36,472 nt of DNA from Actinomycetales bacterium (GTDB taxonomy: Bacteria > Actinomycetota > Actinomycetes > S36-B12 > UBA5976). Positions 22,671 to 31,422 of the stretch are shown here, piece after piece (within the stretch, counting starts at the first letter, position 1; every line of letters starts with the position of its first letter). The stretch covers positions 1 to 36,472 of the forward strand of contig JAGWXT010000020.1 of assembly GCA_018969715.1 (NCBI GenBank). The letters are read 5' to 3'. Both the position numbers and the translations under genes were made by a program. The notes under the pieces are model-generated. The model was not told the origin of the DNA and made no database searches. It saw only the letters and a list, made by a program, of their open reading frames with translations.

Positions 22671-24008
22671 ATGGCAGGTGTGCTCGGGGGGCTTGACGTC
22701 CCGCTGGAAACTCTCATCATCGCTGGGCTCGGGCTGCTCCTGGGCCTGGTCGCCGGGCTGCTGCTCGGACGGATCGGGCGACATCGGCTGCGCGGCCGGC
22801 TGGGCCAGGCGGAGGGCCAGGTCGCACTGCTCATCGCGGAGCGTGACGCCCTGACCCGCTCGGCCACGCAGTCCGGATCGCTGGCGGACCTGCTCACCCC
22901 GATGCGGGAGTCGGTGGAGACCCTGCGCCTGCTCACCGAGCAGGCGAACACCAGCCGCGCCACCGCTGAGGAGGGATTGCGGGCGCAGTTGGCGGTGATC
23001 GAGCAGGGCTATGAGGGGCTGACCTCAGCCACCCGGCAGCTGCGCGAGGCGATGGCACGCGGCCAGACGCGCGGCCAGTGGGGGGAGATGCAGCTTGAGC
23101 AACTGCTCAGCCACGCGGGGCTGCTGGAGGGAACCCACTACCACCGTCAGGCCACCCACGCCGCCGGTGAGGGGCGGATCCGTCCGGACATCATCATCGA
23201 CCTGCCCGGTGGCGGGATCGTTCCCGTTGACGCGAAGTTCCCCTTCGACGCCTACTGGGCGGCGATCACGAATGAGGATCCCGTCCAGCGCACCGACTTG
23301 ATGGCCCGGCACGCCCGGGACGTGCTCGCCCGCACCCGAGAAGTGACCGATCGGGGGTACCGGGAGCTGCCCGGGACGGTCGACTTCGTCGTCGTCTTCC
23401 TGCCCTTGGAGTCGCTGCTCGCCGCCGCGATGGAGGCCGATCCCCTGCTGCTGGAGAAGACCTTCTCCCGCCGGGTGATCCTCGCAACCCCGACGACGAT
23501 GCTGGCACTGCTGCGGACGATCGCCTTCGGCTTCCAGCGGCAGCGGATGGCCGATCACGCCGAGCAGATCCAGCGGGCAGGTGCCGACATGCTCTCGCGT
23601 CTGGCAACGATGACGGGGCATATTGAGCGGCTGCGCAGTGGACTGGAGCGCGCGGTCGGCGGCTACAACGACTTCATCGGCAGCCTGGAGAGCCGGGTGC
23701 TCGTGCACGCCCGGAACATGAGCGCGCTCGGCGTCGCCAGCACCCTCGGGGAGTCGCCGGCGTCCGTGGATCAGCCGCTGCGGCGGGGGCCCGGGGCGCC
23801 GGTGGACCCCCTGCCCGCGGACCCACCGGTCGACCCCCTGCCCGCGGACCCGCCGGTGGACCCCCTGCCCCCGGACCCGCCGGGCGACCCCCTGCCCCCG
23901 GACCCGCCGGGCGACCCCTTGCCCCCGGACCCGCCGGGCGACCCCCTGCCCCCGGACCCGCCGGGCGACCCCTTGCCCCCGGACCCGCCGGTGGCCAGCG
24001 AGGAGTGA
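22671..24008 (+). CDS. rmuC: DNA recombination protein RmuC homologue with repetitive proline-rich tail
   Basis: Membrane-anchored putative nuclease-fold protein that limits recombination at inverted repeats. It has 445 residues. An N-terminal anchor (LETLIIAGLGLLLGLVAGLL) is followed by a coiled-coil region (RGRLGQAEGQVALLIAERDA onwards). The RmuC core has RGQWGEMQLEQLLSHAGLLE, then RPDIIIDLPGGGIVPVDAKF with the conserved Asp and DAK of the endonuclease-like fold, and FLPLESLLAAAME. After the core ends (FIGSLESRVLVHARNM) comes an unusual tail of seven DPLPxDPPx repeats. The start follows the purU-rmuC shared promoter. The stop overlaps the first crcB gene (GTGA), so rmuC and both crcB genes are coupled. 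Confidence 0.93.
   Translation: MAGVLGGLDVPLETLIIAGLGLLLGLVAGLLLGRIGRHRLRGRLGQAEGQVALLIAERDALTRSATQSGSLADLLTPMRESVETLRLLTEQANTSRATAEEGLRAQLAVIEQGYEGLTSATRQLREAMARGQTRGQWGEMQLEQLLSHAGLLEGTHYHRQATHAAGEGRIRPDIIIDLPGGGIVPVDAKFPFDAYWAAITNEDPVQRTDLMARHARDVLARTREVTDRGYRELPGTVDFVVVFLPLESLLAAAMEADPLLLEKTFSRRVILATPTTMLALLRTIAFGFQRQRMADHAEQIQRAGADMLSRLATMTGHIERLRSGLERAVGGYNDFIGSLESRVLVHARNMSALGVASTLGESPASVDQPLRRGPGAPVDPLPADPPVDPLPADPPVDPLPPDPPGDPLPPDPPGDPLPPDPPGDPLPPDPPGDPLPPDPPVASEE
23805..23993 (+). repeat. 27-bp in-frame tandem repeat in rmuC, seven copies
   Basis: Seven consecutive 27-bp units encode DPLPADPPV (2 copies) and DPLPPDPP followed by Val or Gly (5 copies). The units are nearly identical at DNA level, differing mainly at the Ala/Pro codon and in ctg versus ttg, which points to recent expansion. 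The tail is acidic and proline-rich and likely extended. Confidence 0.95.
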
Positions 24009-24517
24009 CCGGAATCCCACCGCTCCCGCTGCGCTGCGCCAGGGGTGTCGGCGACGCCCTCCTCATTGCCGCGGGTGGGGCGGCCGGTGGGATCGTCCGC
24101 TGGCAGATCGGCATGGCGCTGGCTGCGACGGGGTGGCCGTGGGGCACGCTGCTGGTCAATGTGGTCGGCTCTGCGGGAGCCGGCCTGCTCGCGGGGATCC
24201 TTACCGACGCGATCCGCACCCGGTGGCTGCGACCACTGCTGGTCATCGGCTTCCTTGGTGGCCTCACTACCTTCTCAGCGGTCAGCGCCGAGACCGTCCT
24301 GCTGGCGCGAGCGGACCCGGTTTCGGGGGTGATCGTCCTTGGGGTGAACCTCGGGGCCTCCCTGGTCGCCGCCGTCCTCGGGCTGGACACGGCTCACCGG
24401 TGGGTCGCGCGCCGGTCCGCCACGCGCCGAGCCGCGGGGCTTGGTCTCACCTCGGCCAGCCAGGGTGAGCCCAGCGCGGGAGCTCCCAGCCGTCCGCCCA
24501 CGTGGGGCGGGGGATGA
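24005..24517 (+). CDS. crcB: Fluoride channel subunit CrcB/Fluc (first of a pair)
   Basis: Small four-helix membrane protein that exports fluoride as a dual-topology dimer. AAGGAAGGIVRWQIG (first helix, GGxxG...R), WGTLLVNVVGS with the pore Asn, and GFLGGLTTFSAVSAET with the TTFS motif and pore Phe are all present. It has 170 residues; the last 30 or so (RRAAGLGLTSASQG onwards) extend beyond the usual end at about 130. The GTG start overlaps the rmuC stop and the stop overlaps the second crcB (ATGA). Adjacent crcB pairs in Gram-positive bacteria usually form heterodimeric channels. No fluoride riboswitch is visible because the gene starts inside rmuC. Confidence 0.93.
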   Translation: MTGIPPLPLRCARGVGDALLIAAGGAAGGIVRWQIGMALAATGWPWGTLLVNVVGSAGAGLLAGILTDAIRTRWLRPLLVIGFLGGLTTFSAVSAETVLLARADPVSGVIVLGVNLGASLVAAVLGLDTAHRWVARRSATRRAAGLGLTSASQGEPSAGAPSRPPTWGGG

Positions 24518-24927
24518 CCGACCCCGGCTGGCTGGCCGCGGTCATCGTGGGGCTGGGATGCGCTGCCGGCGCGGTCAGCAGATGGGCGGTGGACCGCGCG
24601 CTCACCACCGTCGTGCCGGGCAGGTTTCCCTGGGGGACGGTTGCGGTGAACATCCTCGGATCGCTGCTGCTCGGACTCATCCTCACGCCCCTGATGGACG
24701 GCGCCCCTGCGTCCTCGATGTCGGCGGGGACCATCCCCGACTCAGCGGTGGGGCTGTTCCTCGCAGTCGGCTACTGCGGTGGCCTCACGACCATGAGCGC
24801 CCTCAGCGCCCATACGGCACTGCTCGGGGAGCGTCGTCGATGGGGGAGCGCCGTGGGGTTGCTGGCGATGACCACCGTCGGCAGCCTGATGGGGTTCACC
24901 CTCGGCTGGCTACTGACCGGGCGCTGA
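24514..24927 (+). CDS. crcB: Fluoride channel subunit CrcB/Fluc (second of a pair)
   Basis: Partner of the preceding CrcB, 137 residues. GLGCAAGAVSRWAVDRAL (first helix), WGTVAVNILGSLLLG with the pore Asn, and GYCGGLTTMSALSAHT mark the family. The normal TTFS motif reads TTMS, so the pore-lining Phe before Ser is Met in this subunit, a substitution that would fit the non-pore half of a heterodimer. ATG 24514 is preceded by GGGCGGGGG and overlaps the first crcB stop; a GTG at 24502 would add four residues. The stop lies 42 bp from the convergent GT-C-like gene, and nothing is recognisable in that gap. Confidence 0.93.
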   Translation: MTDPGWLAAVIVGLGCAAGAVSRWAVDRALTTVVPGRFPWGTVAVNILGSLLLGLILTPLMDGAPASSMSAGTIPDSAVGLFLAVGYCGGLTTMSALSAHTALLGERRRWGSAVGLLAMTTVGSLMGFTLGWLLTGR

Positions 24928-24969
24928 TGTGCGGCGGTGTGGACGGTGCCGCGCGCAACGCCTCGGTGA

Positions 24970-26733
24970 TCAGCGTCGGCGCACCGCCTGCCGGATCAGC
25001 GACCCGGCGCCGAAGCACCCGAGGACGGTGACCGTCAGCGCAAGCGGCAGCGAGCCGAGGTAGTAGTGGTACGTCGCCCAGCCACCGCCGTGCCAGGAGT
25101 AGGCACTGAGAATTCCCACACTGACTGCCATGCCGGCGATCAGCATGACCCCTACCGCCGCGACCACTCGTCGTCCCGGCAGCACCAGCGCGAGCAGCAG
25201 GCCGATCAAGGCGGGGATCCACACAATCCGCCACGCCAGCGAATAGGCCGATGTGAGGGTCGCCTGCAGGCGCATGACCGGGGCGTCGGCCGGCGGCAGG
25301 ACGCCCGCCGGGCTCTGCACCCCAACGACGGCGCGTTGCCAGAGGGTGAACTCGGCCCCTTCATCGAGGGGGAAGGTACCGCCTGGGAGGCGCCCGATGT
25401 ACTCGGGGGCCCGCTCGGACACCTCAGCCACCGGGTACGCCACCGCCATCGCGAGCCACTTCTCCGACACGTCGGCCCGGGCCACCCGCAGGATTCCGGC
25501 AACATCCCACGTCTGGATGATGGGCATGCCTGCAGCGATTGGAGTCCCGGAACAGGTCAGTCGTCCATCAGCACATGCTGCTGTGAGCTCAGCCGTCACA
25601 TCGGCGAAGAATGCCTGCATCTGGTCGGCTGATCTGGCCCCGGCAATGGCGGCACGATCTCGCATAGCCCAGACGGCATAGGAGCCGGGAACTGTCAGCG
25701 CCGTCACCGAGTTGTCAGCCTCGGCGGGATCGGTGTCGATGGCCAACCGTGCGGCGGTGGGGGACACTGAGTACCCGGCGGCCACCTGCGCGGCCGACAG
25801 CGGAGCGCGCGGGTCGTCACTGTGCGGTTCAACCCGGACCCATGCCCGCCACGCAGAGGCGAGCGACCCCTGCGTGAAGTCCTCCGCCAGGGGCACCCCG
25901 TAGCGCGCGTCATTCACCCCGGCCACGATGCGCTCGGGCAGCAGGGCGAGGAGGCACGCACCGCCGGCCACGGTCACCACCGCCACCGCGGCCCACCATC
26001 GGGGGGCCCAGTCGCGGCCAGCGGCCCAGGGGTAGACGGCAAGGACACCGATGACGGCGACCAGAATCCACACCGTGTCCGCGCGGATGATTCGCAGCAC
26101 GCCCAGCACCAGACCAAGCCCGATGAGCAGCCCGGCCAGCCGCCAGACCTCCGCGCGCCGATCCCCCCGATAGGCGAGGACGCTTGCCGCCAGTCCGATG
26201 GCGAGCAGCGCAAGTCCCGCCACCAGCCCCTCCCGGTACACGCGGGAAGCCGAGAATCCGAGCATGGCCGGATTGAGGGCAAGCACGATGAACACCGCTC
26301 GGGTCAGCCACGGCCCCGCCCACAGCCGTCCCAGCGCCACGCTCAGCAGCAGGGCACCGATCAGGTAGAGGACCTGCTGGAGCATGACCGGGGGCACCCC
26401 GACCGCGGAGGTGCCGGCGAGCACGAGCGGATAGCCCGGGCCCTTGCTGAGGATCAGCCCGTCCCAAGGGCCCAACCACTGACCGTCGAGGATCCGGTTT
26501 GCGATGCGGACCTGGAGGAAGTCGTCGTGACTGGTGCCGAATAGGGGCACGGGTGGAATCGCTGCGCGCATCGCAAGGCTGATGAGCGCCGGCACGCCGA
26601 GCCACAGGGCTGGACCGAGCAGGCTCCGCCAGCGGGGTGGCCACCACCTGATTCCCGCCCGCCTCGACCCAGCCGGTGCCGACCCAGCCGGTGCCGACCC
26701 AGCCGGTGCCGACTCTCCCGATGCTCGCGCCAT
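24970..26733 (-). CDS. Polytopic GT-C-like glycosyltransferase-family membrane protein
   Basis: 587 residues with about ten to eleven hydrophobic helices. LFGTSHDDFLQVRIANRIL after the first helix resembles the acidic DD/DE motif in the first extracytoplasmic loop of GT-C lipid-linked sugar transferases. KGPGYPLVLAGTSAVGVPPV and LNPAMLGFSASRVYREG also fit this fold. A large hydrophilic region (about 300-470, from NDARYGVPLAEDF) with CADGRLTCSG, a likely disulfide pair, lies between two membrane blocks. GT-C is my best guess; no close named family is recognised. The start at 26733 has a strong GAGGAGGGG ribosome-binding site 8 nt upstream. The frame continues open to 27669, but that part is antisense to mutA and rejected. 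The N-terminus carries SAPAG repeats. Confidence 0.72.
   Translation of the reverse strand: MARASGESAPAGSAPAGSAPAGSRRAGIRWWPPRWRSLLGPALWLGVPALISLAMRAAIPPVPLFGTSHDDFLQVRIANRILDGQWLGPWDGLILSKGPGYPLVLAGTSAVGVPPVMLQQVLYLIGALLLSVALGRLWAGPWLTRAVFIVLALNPAMLGFSASRVYREGLVAGLALLAIGLAASVLAYRGDRRAEVWRLAGLLIGLGLVLGVLRIIRADTVWILVAVIGVLAVYPWAAGRDWAPRWWAAVAVVTVAGGACLLALLPERIVAGVNDARYGVPLAEDFTQGSLASAWRAWVRVEPHSDDPRAPLSAAQVAAGYSVSPTAARLAIDTDPAEADNSVTALTVPGSYAVWAMRDRAAIAGARSADQMQAFFADVTAELTAACADGRLTCSGTPIAAGMPIIQTWDVAGILRVARADVSEKWLAMAVAYPVAEVSERAPEYIGRLPGGTFPLDEGAEFTLWQRAVVGVQSPAGVLPPADAPVMRLQATLTSAYSLAWRIVWIPALIGLLLALVLPGRRVVAAVGVMLIAGMAVSVGILSAYSWHGGGWATYHYYLGSLPLALTVTVLGCFGAGSLIRQAVRRR
26666..26710. repeat. 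15-bp in-frame tandem repeat at the 5' end of the GT-C-like gene
   Basis: GACCCAGCCGGTGCC is repeated three times exactly (26666, 26681, 26696), encoding SAPAG units at residues 8-22 of the minus-strand product, before the first helix. Confidence 0.92.
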
Positions 26734-26825
26734 CCGCGCAACCCCTCCTCGCCCGGCATCACCCGATATCCGGCGTCCATGAGTGCTCGCACTGCCGCGG
26801 CCGGGTTGGACGGTCCACGCGCGGC

Positions 26826-26831
26826 TAGCCT
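26826..26831 (+). promoter_or_regulatory. -10 box of the methylmalonyl-CoA mutase operon (leaderless)
   Basis: TAGCCT lies 7 nt before ATG 26839, the same hexamer as at aroA. TTGGAC at 26806-26811 is a possible -35 box, but with only 14 bp between the two. The box supports ATG 26839 over the in-frame ATG at 26779. Confidence 0.42.
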
Positions 26832-26838
26832 CGACCCT

Positions 26839-28059
26839 ATGGGTGAAGGCCCGGGCGCACCAGCGACCGGCACGGGGGCTGACCGGGCCGCCGGCTGGCC
26901 GGGTTTCCTCCCCCTGCTGCGCGGCCCGCAGGTGTGGCCGACCCCTGGCGGGTGGGATCAGCGCGCCATCATCGATGATCCTGATGCCAGCGCTGCCGGC
27001 GCGCATGCGCGCACCGCCGTTGAATCCGGTGCGATGAGCCTGCTGCTGCGGATCGCCGCCGGCGGGGAGGGTGAGGGACGCGGCGTGGTCTGCGCTGGCC
27101 CGGCCGGAGTTGCCGCGGCCCTGGAGGGGGTTGTCCTCGAGGCGGCACCCGTGCACCTGCGTGCTGGTGGGGCCGCCCCGATGGTCGCCGGCTGGCTCGA
27201 TGCCGTCCTGGAGGGACGAGGGCTGCCACCCGAGCGCGTCCGGTTGGCCGAGGGGTGCGATCCGCTGGGAGCCGCGCTGTCGGCGGACCCGCCAGCCGAC
27301 GTGCGCCTTGCGCTCTCCGCTGCCACCGAGCGCGCGCAGCTGGCCTGGCAGGCGAAGGCCGACCGGACGGTCTTCCTCGCATCCGGCATGGTGGCAGCCG
27401 ATGGGGGTGCCGACGAGGCGGCAGAGATCGGCTGGCTGGTGTCGGCTGGGACGGAGTACCTGCGATCGATGCTCACCGTCGGCCTTCCCCCGGCGGCTGC
27501 CGCATCGCTGATCGAACTGGAGGTCTTCGCCGACGTCGATCTGTTCGCGACCGTTGCGAAGATCCGGGCGCTTCGCCGGTGCTGGGCAACGGTGCTCGCG
27601 GCTGTCGGCGTGCCCTCGACGGCCGATGGCGGGCCGCACCCGATGCGGCTGCCCGGGGTCCGCGTCCATGCCATCGCCGGCGGTCGCTGGCTGAGCCCTG
27701 ATGACCCGTGGTCCAACGCCATTCGAGGCACGATCGCCGCTCTCGGTGCGGTGCTCGGCGGCACCGACAGCCTCGCCGTTGAGTCATTCGATGCCGCCGG
27801 TGATGAGCGCAGTGACCTCGGCCGGCGACTGGCGCTCACCACCGGGCTCGTCCTCGCCCACGAGTGCGGACTCGGACGCCTCCTCGACCCCACCGGGGGC
27901 AGCCACCACGTCACCGAACTCAGCGACCAGTTCGCAGCTGCCGGCTGGGCCCAGTTCCAGCAGGTGGAGGCCGGCGGCGGCTGCCTCGGTGCGGTGGCCG
28001 ATGGTGCGATGCTCACGCGACTGACCAGCGCGCACGCAACCGGGATGGACCCGGCATGA
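26839..28059 (+). CDS. mutA: Methylmalonyl-CoA mutase small (beta) subunit, short form
   Basis: Non-catalytic partner of the B12-dependent mutase that interconverts succinyl-CoA and (R)-methylmalonyl-CoA. It has 406 residues. The TIM-barrel-like domain is recognisable: [97 protein letters not shown] and [13 protein letters not shown]. The protein stops there. The Propionibacterium small subunit is over 600 residues and continues into a B12-domain-like C-terminal fold, absent here; the N-terminal dimer arm is also shortened. The stop overlaps mutB (ATGA), so this is a real end rather than a frameshift. Confidence 0.88.
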   Translation: MGEGPGAPATGTGADRAAGWPGFLPLLRGPQVWPTPGGWDQRAIIDDPDASAAGAHARTAVESGAMSLLLRIAAGGEGEGRGVVCAGPAGVAAALEGVVLEAAPVHLRAGGAAPMVAGWLDAVLEGRGLPPERVRLAEGCDPLGAALSADPPADVRLALSAATERAQLAWQAKADRTVFLASGMVAADGGADEAAEIGWLVSAGTEYLRSMLTVGLPPAAAASLIELEVFADVDLFATVAKIRALRRCWATVLAAVGVPSTADGGPHPMRLPGVRVHAIAGGRWLSPDDPWSNAIRGTIAALGAVLGGTDSLAVESFDAAGDERSDLGRRLALTTGLVLAHECGLGRLLDPTGGSHHVTELSDQFAAAGWAQFQQVEAGGGCLGAVADGAMLTRLTSAHATGMDPA

Positions 28060-30290
28060 GCCTGCCCGACTTCGCCCGCATCGACCTGCTCCCCCGCAGC
28101 GACGCCCCCGGTGCGGCGACATGGCGGACGGCGGTGGCAGCCACCGGCGTGGATCCCGATACCTCGGGGTGGCTGACACCGGAGGGTCTGCTGATCCGCC
28201 CGCTGTACGGGCCAGCCGACATCGCCGACCTGCGCCACCTGGACACCGCACCCGGTGAGCCGCCTTTCCTGCGCGGCCCCTATCCGACGATGTACACCAC
28301 ACGGCCCTGGACGCTTCGGCAGTACGCGGGGTACTCCACGGCCGAGCAGTCCAATGCGTTCTACCGTCGCAACCTCGCTGCCGGGCAGCGCGGCCTGAGC
28401 GTGGCCTTCGACCTGCCGACACATCGCGGTTACGACTCCGACCACCCACGCGCCCTCGCCGATGTCGGCATGGCTGGCGTCGCGATCGACTCCATTCTGG
28501 ACATGCGGGCACTATTCGACGGCATCCCGCTGGATCAGATGAGCGTGTCGATGACGATGAACGGCGCGGTGCTGCCGATTCTCGCGCTGTTCATCGTCGC
28601 CGCCGAGGAGCAGGGCGTCACACCCGACCTCCTCACCGGCACGCTGCAGAACGACATCCTCAAGGAGTTCATGGTTCGCAATACCTACATCTACCCGCCG
28701 GAACCGTCCATGCGCATCGTCTCGGACATCATCGGCTACACCGCCCGGCACATGCCTCGGTTCAACCCGATCTCGGTATCGGGCTACCACCTGCAGGAAG
28801 CAGGGGCAACAGCCGACCTCGAGCTCGCCTACACCCTGGCCGATGGGTTGGCGTACCTGCGCGCTGGCATCGCCGCCGGGCTGCCGATCGACTCCTTCGC
28901 ACCGCGGATGTCGTTCTTCTGGGGAATCGGCATGAACCTCACCATGGAGATCGCCAAGCTGCGAGCCGCCCGCATGCTGTGGTCGCGGCTCGTCACCGAC
29001 CTGGGCGCAACCGACCCGCGATCCGGGGCGCTGCGCTGCCACTGCCAAACCTCGGGCTGGTCGCTTACCGCGGCCGACCCCTATACGAACATCGTCCGCA
29101 CCTGCCTGGAAGCCGTCGCTGCCACACACGGCGGCACCCAGTCACTGCACACCAACGCCTTCGACGAGGCGCTCGGGCTGCCAACCGATGAGTCGGCGCA
29201 TATCGCCCGGCTGACGCAGTTGGTGCTCCAGCACGAAAGCGGGGTGACGCGGACCGTCGACCCATGGGGTGGCAGCTGGTACCTCGAGTGGCTGACCGCG
29301 GCTCTGGCCGAGCGTGCGTCGGGCCACCTAGCCGAGATCGAGGCCGTCGGTGGGATGACCGCCGCCGTTATCGCCGGGATTCCCCACCAGCGCATCGAGG
29401 AGGCTGCTGCCCGCACCCAGGCCCGGATCGACTCGGGCCTGCAGCCCGTCATCGGGGTCAACGTGGCCATCCCTGAGAGGGAATCCCCCATCGAGGTGCG
29501 CACCATCGACAACGTCCAGGTGCGGTACGCCCAACGGGAACGGCTGCACCGGTTGCGGGCGGAACGCGATGCCGCAGCAGTCGGCACGGCACTGTCGGCC
29601 CTGACCGCCGCCGCACGCGAGCCGCAGGCCTCACTGATGGAGTGCGCGGTCGCAGCGGCGCGAGCGGGGGCAACCGTAGGGGAGATGAGCGCGGCACTTG
29701 AGCAGGTCTGGGGCCGGCATCGGGGGCGCGTCGGCGTGGTGAGCGGGGTCTACCGTCGTGAGATGGGCGAAACCAGCGCCGAGATCGAGCAGGTGCGCGC
29801 GCGGGTTGCGCAGTTTGCGCACCTCACCGGACATCAGCCGCGCCTGCTGGTGGCGAAGGTCGGCCAGGACGGTCACGATCGCGGGCAGAAGATCATCGCC
29901 TCCGGGTTTGCCGACCTCGGCTTCGTCGTCGATCTCGGCCCACTGTTCCAGACGCCCGCAGAGGTCGCGACGGCCGCCATTGCGGCGGATGTCGATGCCG
30001 TCGGCGTCTCCTCGCTGGCCGCGGCCCACCTGACGCTGGCCCCCGAGCTGCGGGCGGCTCTCAATGCCGGCGGTCGTCCCGACCTGCCGATCGTCATCGG
30101 TGGCGTGATTCCGCCTCGGGATGTTCCGCTGCTGCATGCCAGTGGGGTGAAGGCGGTCTTCCCGCCGGGAACGCCGGTGCTGACCGCGGCCCAGCGGTTG
30201 CTCGATGTGCTGCTGGCAGGCCACGCCAGTGGGCTCCCCGAGGCCAGTGGGCTCCCCGAGGACGACGTGGGCCTCCCACGGCCGCAGTGA
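28056..30290 (+). CDS. mutB: Methylmalonyl-CoA mutase large (alpha) subunit
   Basis: Adenosylcobalamin-dependent catalytic subunit, 744 residues. The substrate barrel (about 70-560) starts at [20 protein letters not shown], with the active-site Tyr in that segment, and contains [49 protein letters not shown] and [13 protein letters not shown]. The cobalamin domain (about 590-730) has [10 protein letters not shown] with the lower-ligand His607, then GVSSLAAAH and [11 protein letters not shown]. It is complete. The C-terminus ends in a duplicated ASGLPE. It overlaps mutA by ATGA and meaB by GTGA, so subunits and chaperone are made together. The operon serves propionate, branched-chain or odd-chain catabolism, or methylmalonyl-CoA supply. 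Confidence 0.98.
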   Translation: MSLPDFARIDLLPRSDAPGAATWRTAVAATGVDPDTSGWLTPEGLLIRPLYGPADIADLRHLDTAPGEPPFLRGPYPTMYTTRPWTLRQYAGYSTAEQSNAFYRRNLAAGQRGLSVAFDLPTHRGYDSDHPRALADVGMAGVAIDSILDMRALFDGIPLDQMSVSMTMNGAVLPILALFIVAAEEQGVTPDLLTGTLQNDILKEFMVRNTYIYPPEPSMRIVSDIIGYTARHMPRFNPISVSGYHLQEAGATADLELAYTLADGLAYLRAGIAAGLPIDSFAPRMSFFWGIGMNLTMEIAKLRAARMLWSRLVTDLGATDPRSGALRCHCQTSGWSLTAADPYTNIVRTCLEAVAATHGGTQSLHTNAFDEALGLPTDESAHIARLTQLVLQHESGVTRTVDPWGGSWYLEWLTAALAERASGHLAEIEAVGGMTAAVIAGIPHQRIEEAAARTQARIDSGLQPVIGVNVAIPERESPIEVRTIDNVQVRYAQRERLHRLRAERDAAAVGTALSALTAAAREPQASLMECAVAAARAGATVGEMSAALEQVWGRHRGRVGVVSGVYRREMGETSAEIEQVRARVAQFAHLTGHQPRLLVAKVGQDGHDRGQKIIASGFADLGFVVDLGPLFQTPAEVATAAIAADVDAVGVSSLAAAHLTLAPELRAALNAGGRPDLPIVIGGVIPPRDVPLLHASGVKAVFPPGTPVLTAAQRLLDVLLAGHASGLPEASGLPEDDVGLPRPQ
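30225..30260 (+). repeat. 18-bp in-frame duplication near the mutB 3' end
   Basis: GCCAGTGGGCTCCCCGAG occurs twice in direct succession (30225 and 30243), encoding ASGLPE twice in the non-conserved C-terminal tail. Confidence 0.9.
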
Positions 30291-31261
30291 CCACCGAAAG
30301 CGCCACCGCCCTCGCGCATCAGTTGACCGCCGGGAGCGTGGCCGCCCTGGCCCGGGCGATCACGCTCGCCGAGAGCTCCCGCGCCGACCACGCCGCCATC
30401 ACGCGCGAGCTACTCACGGAGGTCCTGCCCGCCACCGGCCGATCGCAGCGGATCGGCATCACCGGCGCCCCGGGGGTGGGCAAGTCAACCCTCATCGACA
30501 CCCTCGGCGTCCTGCTCACTGGACTGGGGTTGCGGATCGCCGTGCTGGCCATTGACCCCAGCTCGGTGCGCACCGGCGGTGCGATCCTCGGTGATCAGGC
30601 GCGCATGTCGGGCCTGAACGCCGACCCGCAGGTGTTCCTGCGGGGATCAGCATCCGGACGAACGACCGGCGGCATTGGGCCGGGCACACGGGAGTCGATC
30701 CTGTTGTGCGAGGCAGCCGGCTTCGATGTCGTCATCGTCGAGTCCGTGGGCGTCGGGCAGAGTGAGACCGCCATCGCCGACGTCGTCGATGTCGTCATCG
30801 CCCTGATCCAGCCGGGTGCCGGCGATGACCTGCAGGGGATGAAGCGCGGACTGCTGGAACTGGCCGAGATTGTTGTGGTGACAAAGGCGGACGGAGCGGA
30901 CGTCGACCGTGCCCGGCACACCGCCGGGGACTACCGTCGGGGGATGCGGCTGTTCGCACCACGCTCACCGCAGTGGGTGCCCCGGGTGCTCACCTGCTCG
31001 GCGCACACCGGGGAGGGGTGCGCTGACGTATGGGCGGCGGTGGTGGAACATCAGCAGTGCCTCACCGACGCCGGGGAACGCTTACAACGGCGCGCGGAGC
31101 AGCGGCAGGCGTGGTTCACCGCAGCGGTGGCCGACGGACTGCGGGCGCGCTTCCACGCAGACCCGGATCGGGCGGCGCTGCTCAGTCAGCTCAGTGACGG
31201 CGTCCGCGCTGGGCAGCTGCTGCCGACCGTGGCCGCGCTCAGGGCCCTGACCAGCGCGTGA
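30287..31261 (+). CDS. meaB: Methylmalonyl-CoA mutase-associated GTPase MeaB
   Basis: G3E-family GTPase that gates cobalamin loading and protects the mutase from inactivation. It has 324 residues. Walker A is GAPGVGKST (60-68); [20 protein letters not shown] is the family signature, followed by [10 protein letters not shown] and the base-specificity TKADGAD. The C-terminal helical dimerisation arm ends [13 protein letters not shown]. The GTG start overlaps the mutB stop. The stop is itself part of a GTGA and lies inside the left copy of a 47-bp direct repeat that recurs before folP2. Confidence 0.97.
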   Translation: MTTESATALAHQLTAGSVAALARAITLAESSRADHAAITRELLTEVLPATGRSQRIGITGAPGVGKSTLIDTLGVLLTGLGLRIAVLAIDPSSVRTGGAILGDQARMSGLNADPQVFLRGSASGRTTGGIGPGTRESILLCEAAGFDVVIVESVGVGQSETAIADVVDVVIALIQPGAGDDLQGMKRGLLELAEIVVVTKADGADVDRARHTAGDYRRGMRLFAPRSPQWVPRVLTCSAHTGEGCADVWAAVVEHQQCLTDAGERLQRRAEQRQAWFTAAVADGLRARFHADPDRAALLSQLSDGVRAGQLLPTVAALRALTSA

Positions 31262-31289
31262 CCGCGCCACCGGCGCCGCCCGCCGACGG
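31243..31289 (+). repeat. 47-bp direct repeat, left copy
   Basis: 45 of 47 bases match 32560-32606. The repeat covers the last codons of meaB, the GTGA junction and the first ten codons of a folP2-like start ([10 protein letters not shown]). The two copies are 1,317 bp apart and enclose the fkbM-like gene. Confidence 0.93.
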
Positions 31290-31422
31290 TGGTCTACAGT
31301 CACGCGGTGGGCCCGTCGAGTTGGGCCGAATCGTGCTGTTGCCCGCAAGATGCCCTCGATACCCGAGACCTCAAGGGAACGCGAGCGTAGTACTGCCGAC
31401 ACGCTCGGAAAGGATTCGATGA
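31258..31422 (+). CDS. 54-codon bridging ORF, relic of a folP2 start
   Basis: GTG 31258 overlaps the meaB stop (GTGA) and the TGA at 31420-31422 overlaps the fkbM-like ATG (ATGA). This short frame could therefore carry ribosomes from meaB into the inserted gene. The first residues, [11 protein letters not shown], are the same as the first residues of FolP2; the remainder (LQSRGGPVELGRIVLLPARC onwards) is not recognised. It lies in the 157-bp gap between meaB and the fkbM-like gene. Whether the peptide itself matters is unknown; expression is inferred only from the overlaps. Confidence 0.35.
   Translation: MTAPPAPPADGGLQSRGGPVELGRIVLLPARCPRYPRPQGNASVVLPTRSERIR

Noticed and set aside
23805-23993. 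CRISPR-like or regulatory repeat array
   Set aside because: The 27-bp units are adjacent without spacers and encode an in-frame peptide repeat of rmuC.
24005-24020. Fluoride riboswitch before crcB
   Set aside because: The first crcB begins inside the rmuC stop codon, leaving no leader; upstream sequence is the rmuC repeat region.
26734-27669. A 5' extension of the GT-C-like gene to nearly 900 codons
   Set aside because: The extra part is antisense to mutA, low-complexity, and lies upstream of a start codon with a strong GAGGAGGGG ribosome-binding site.
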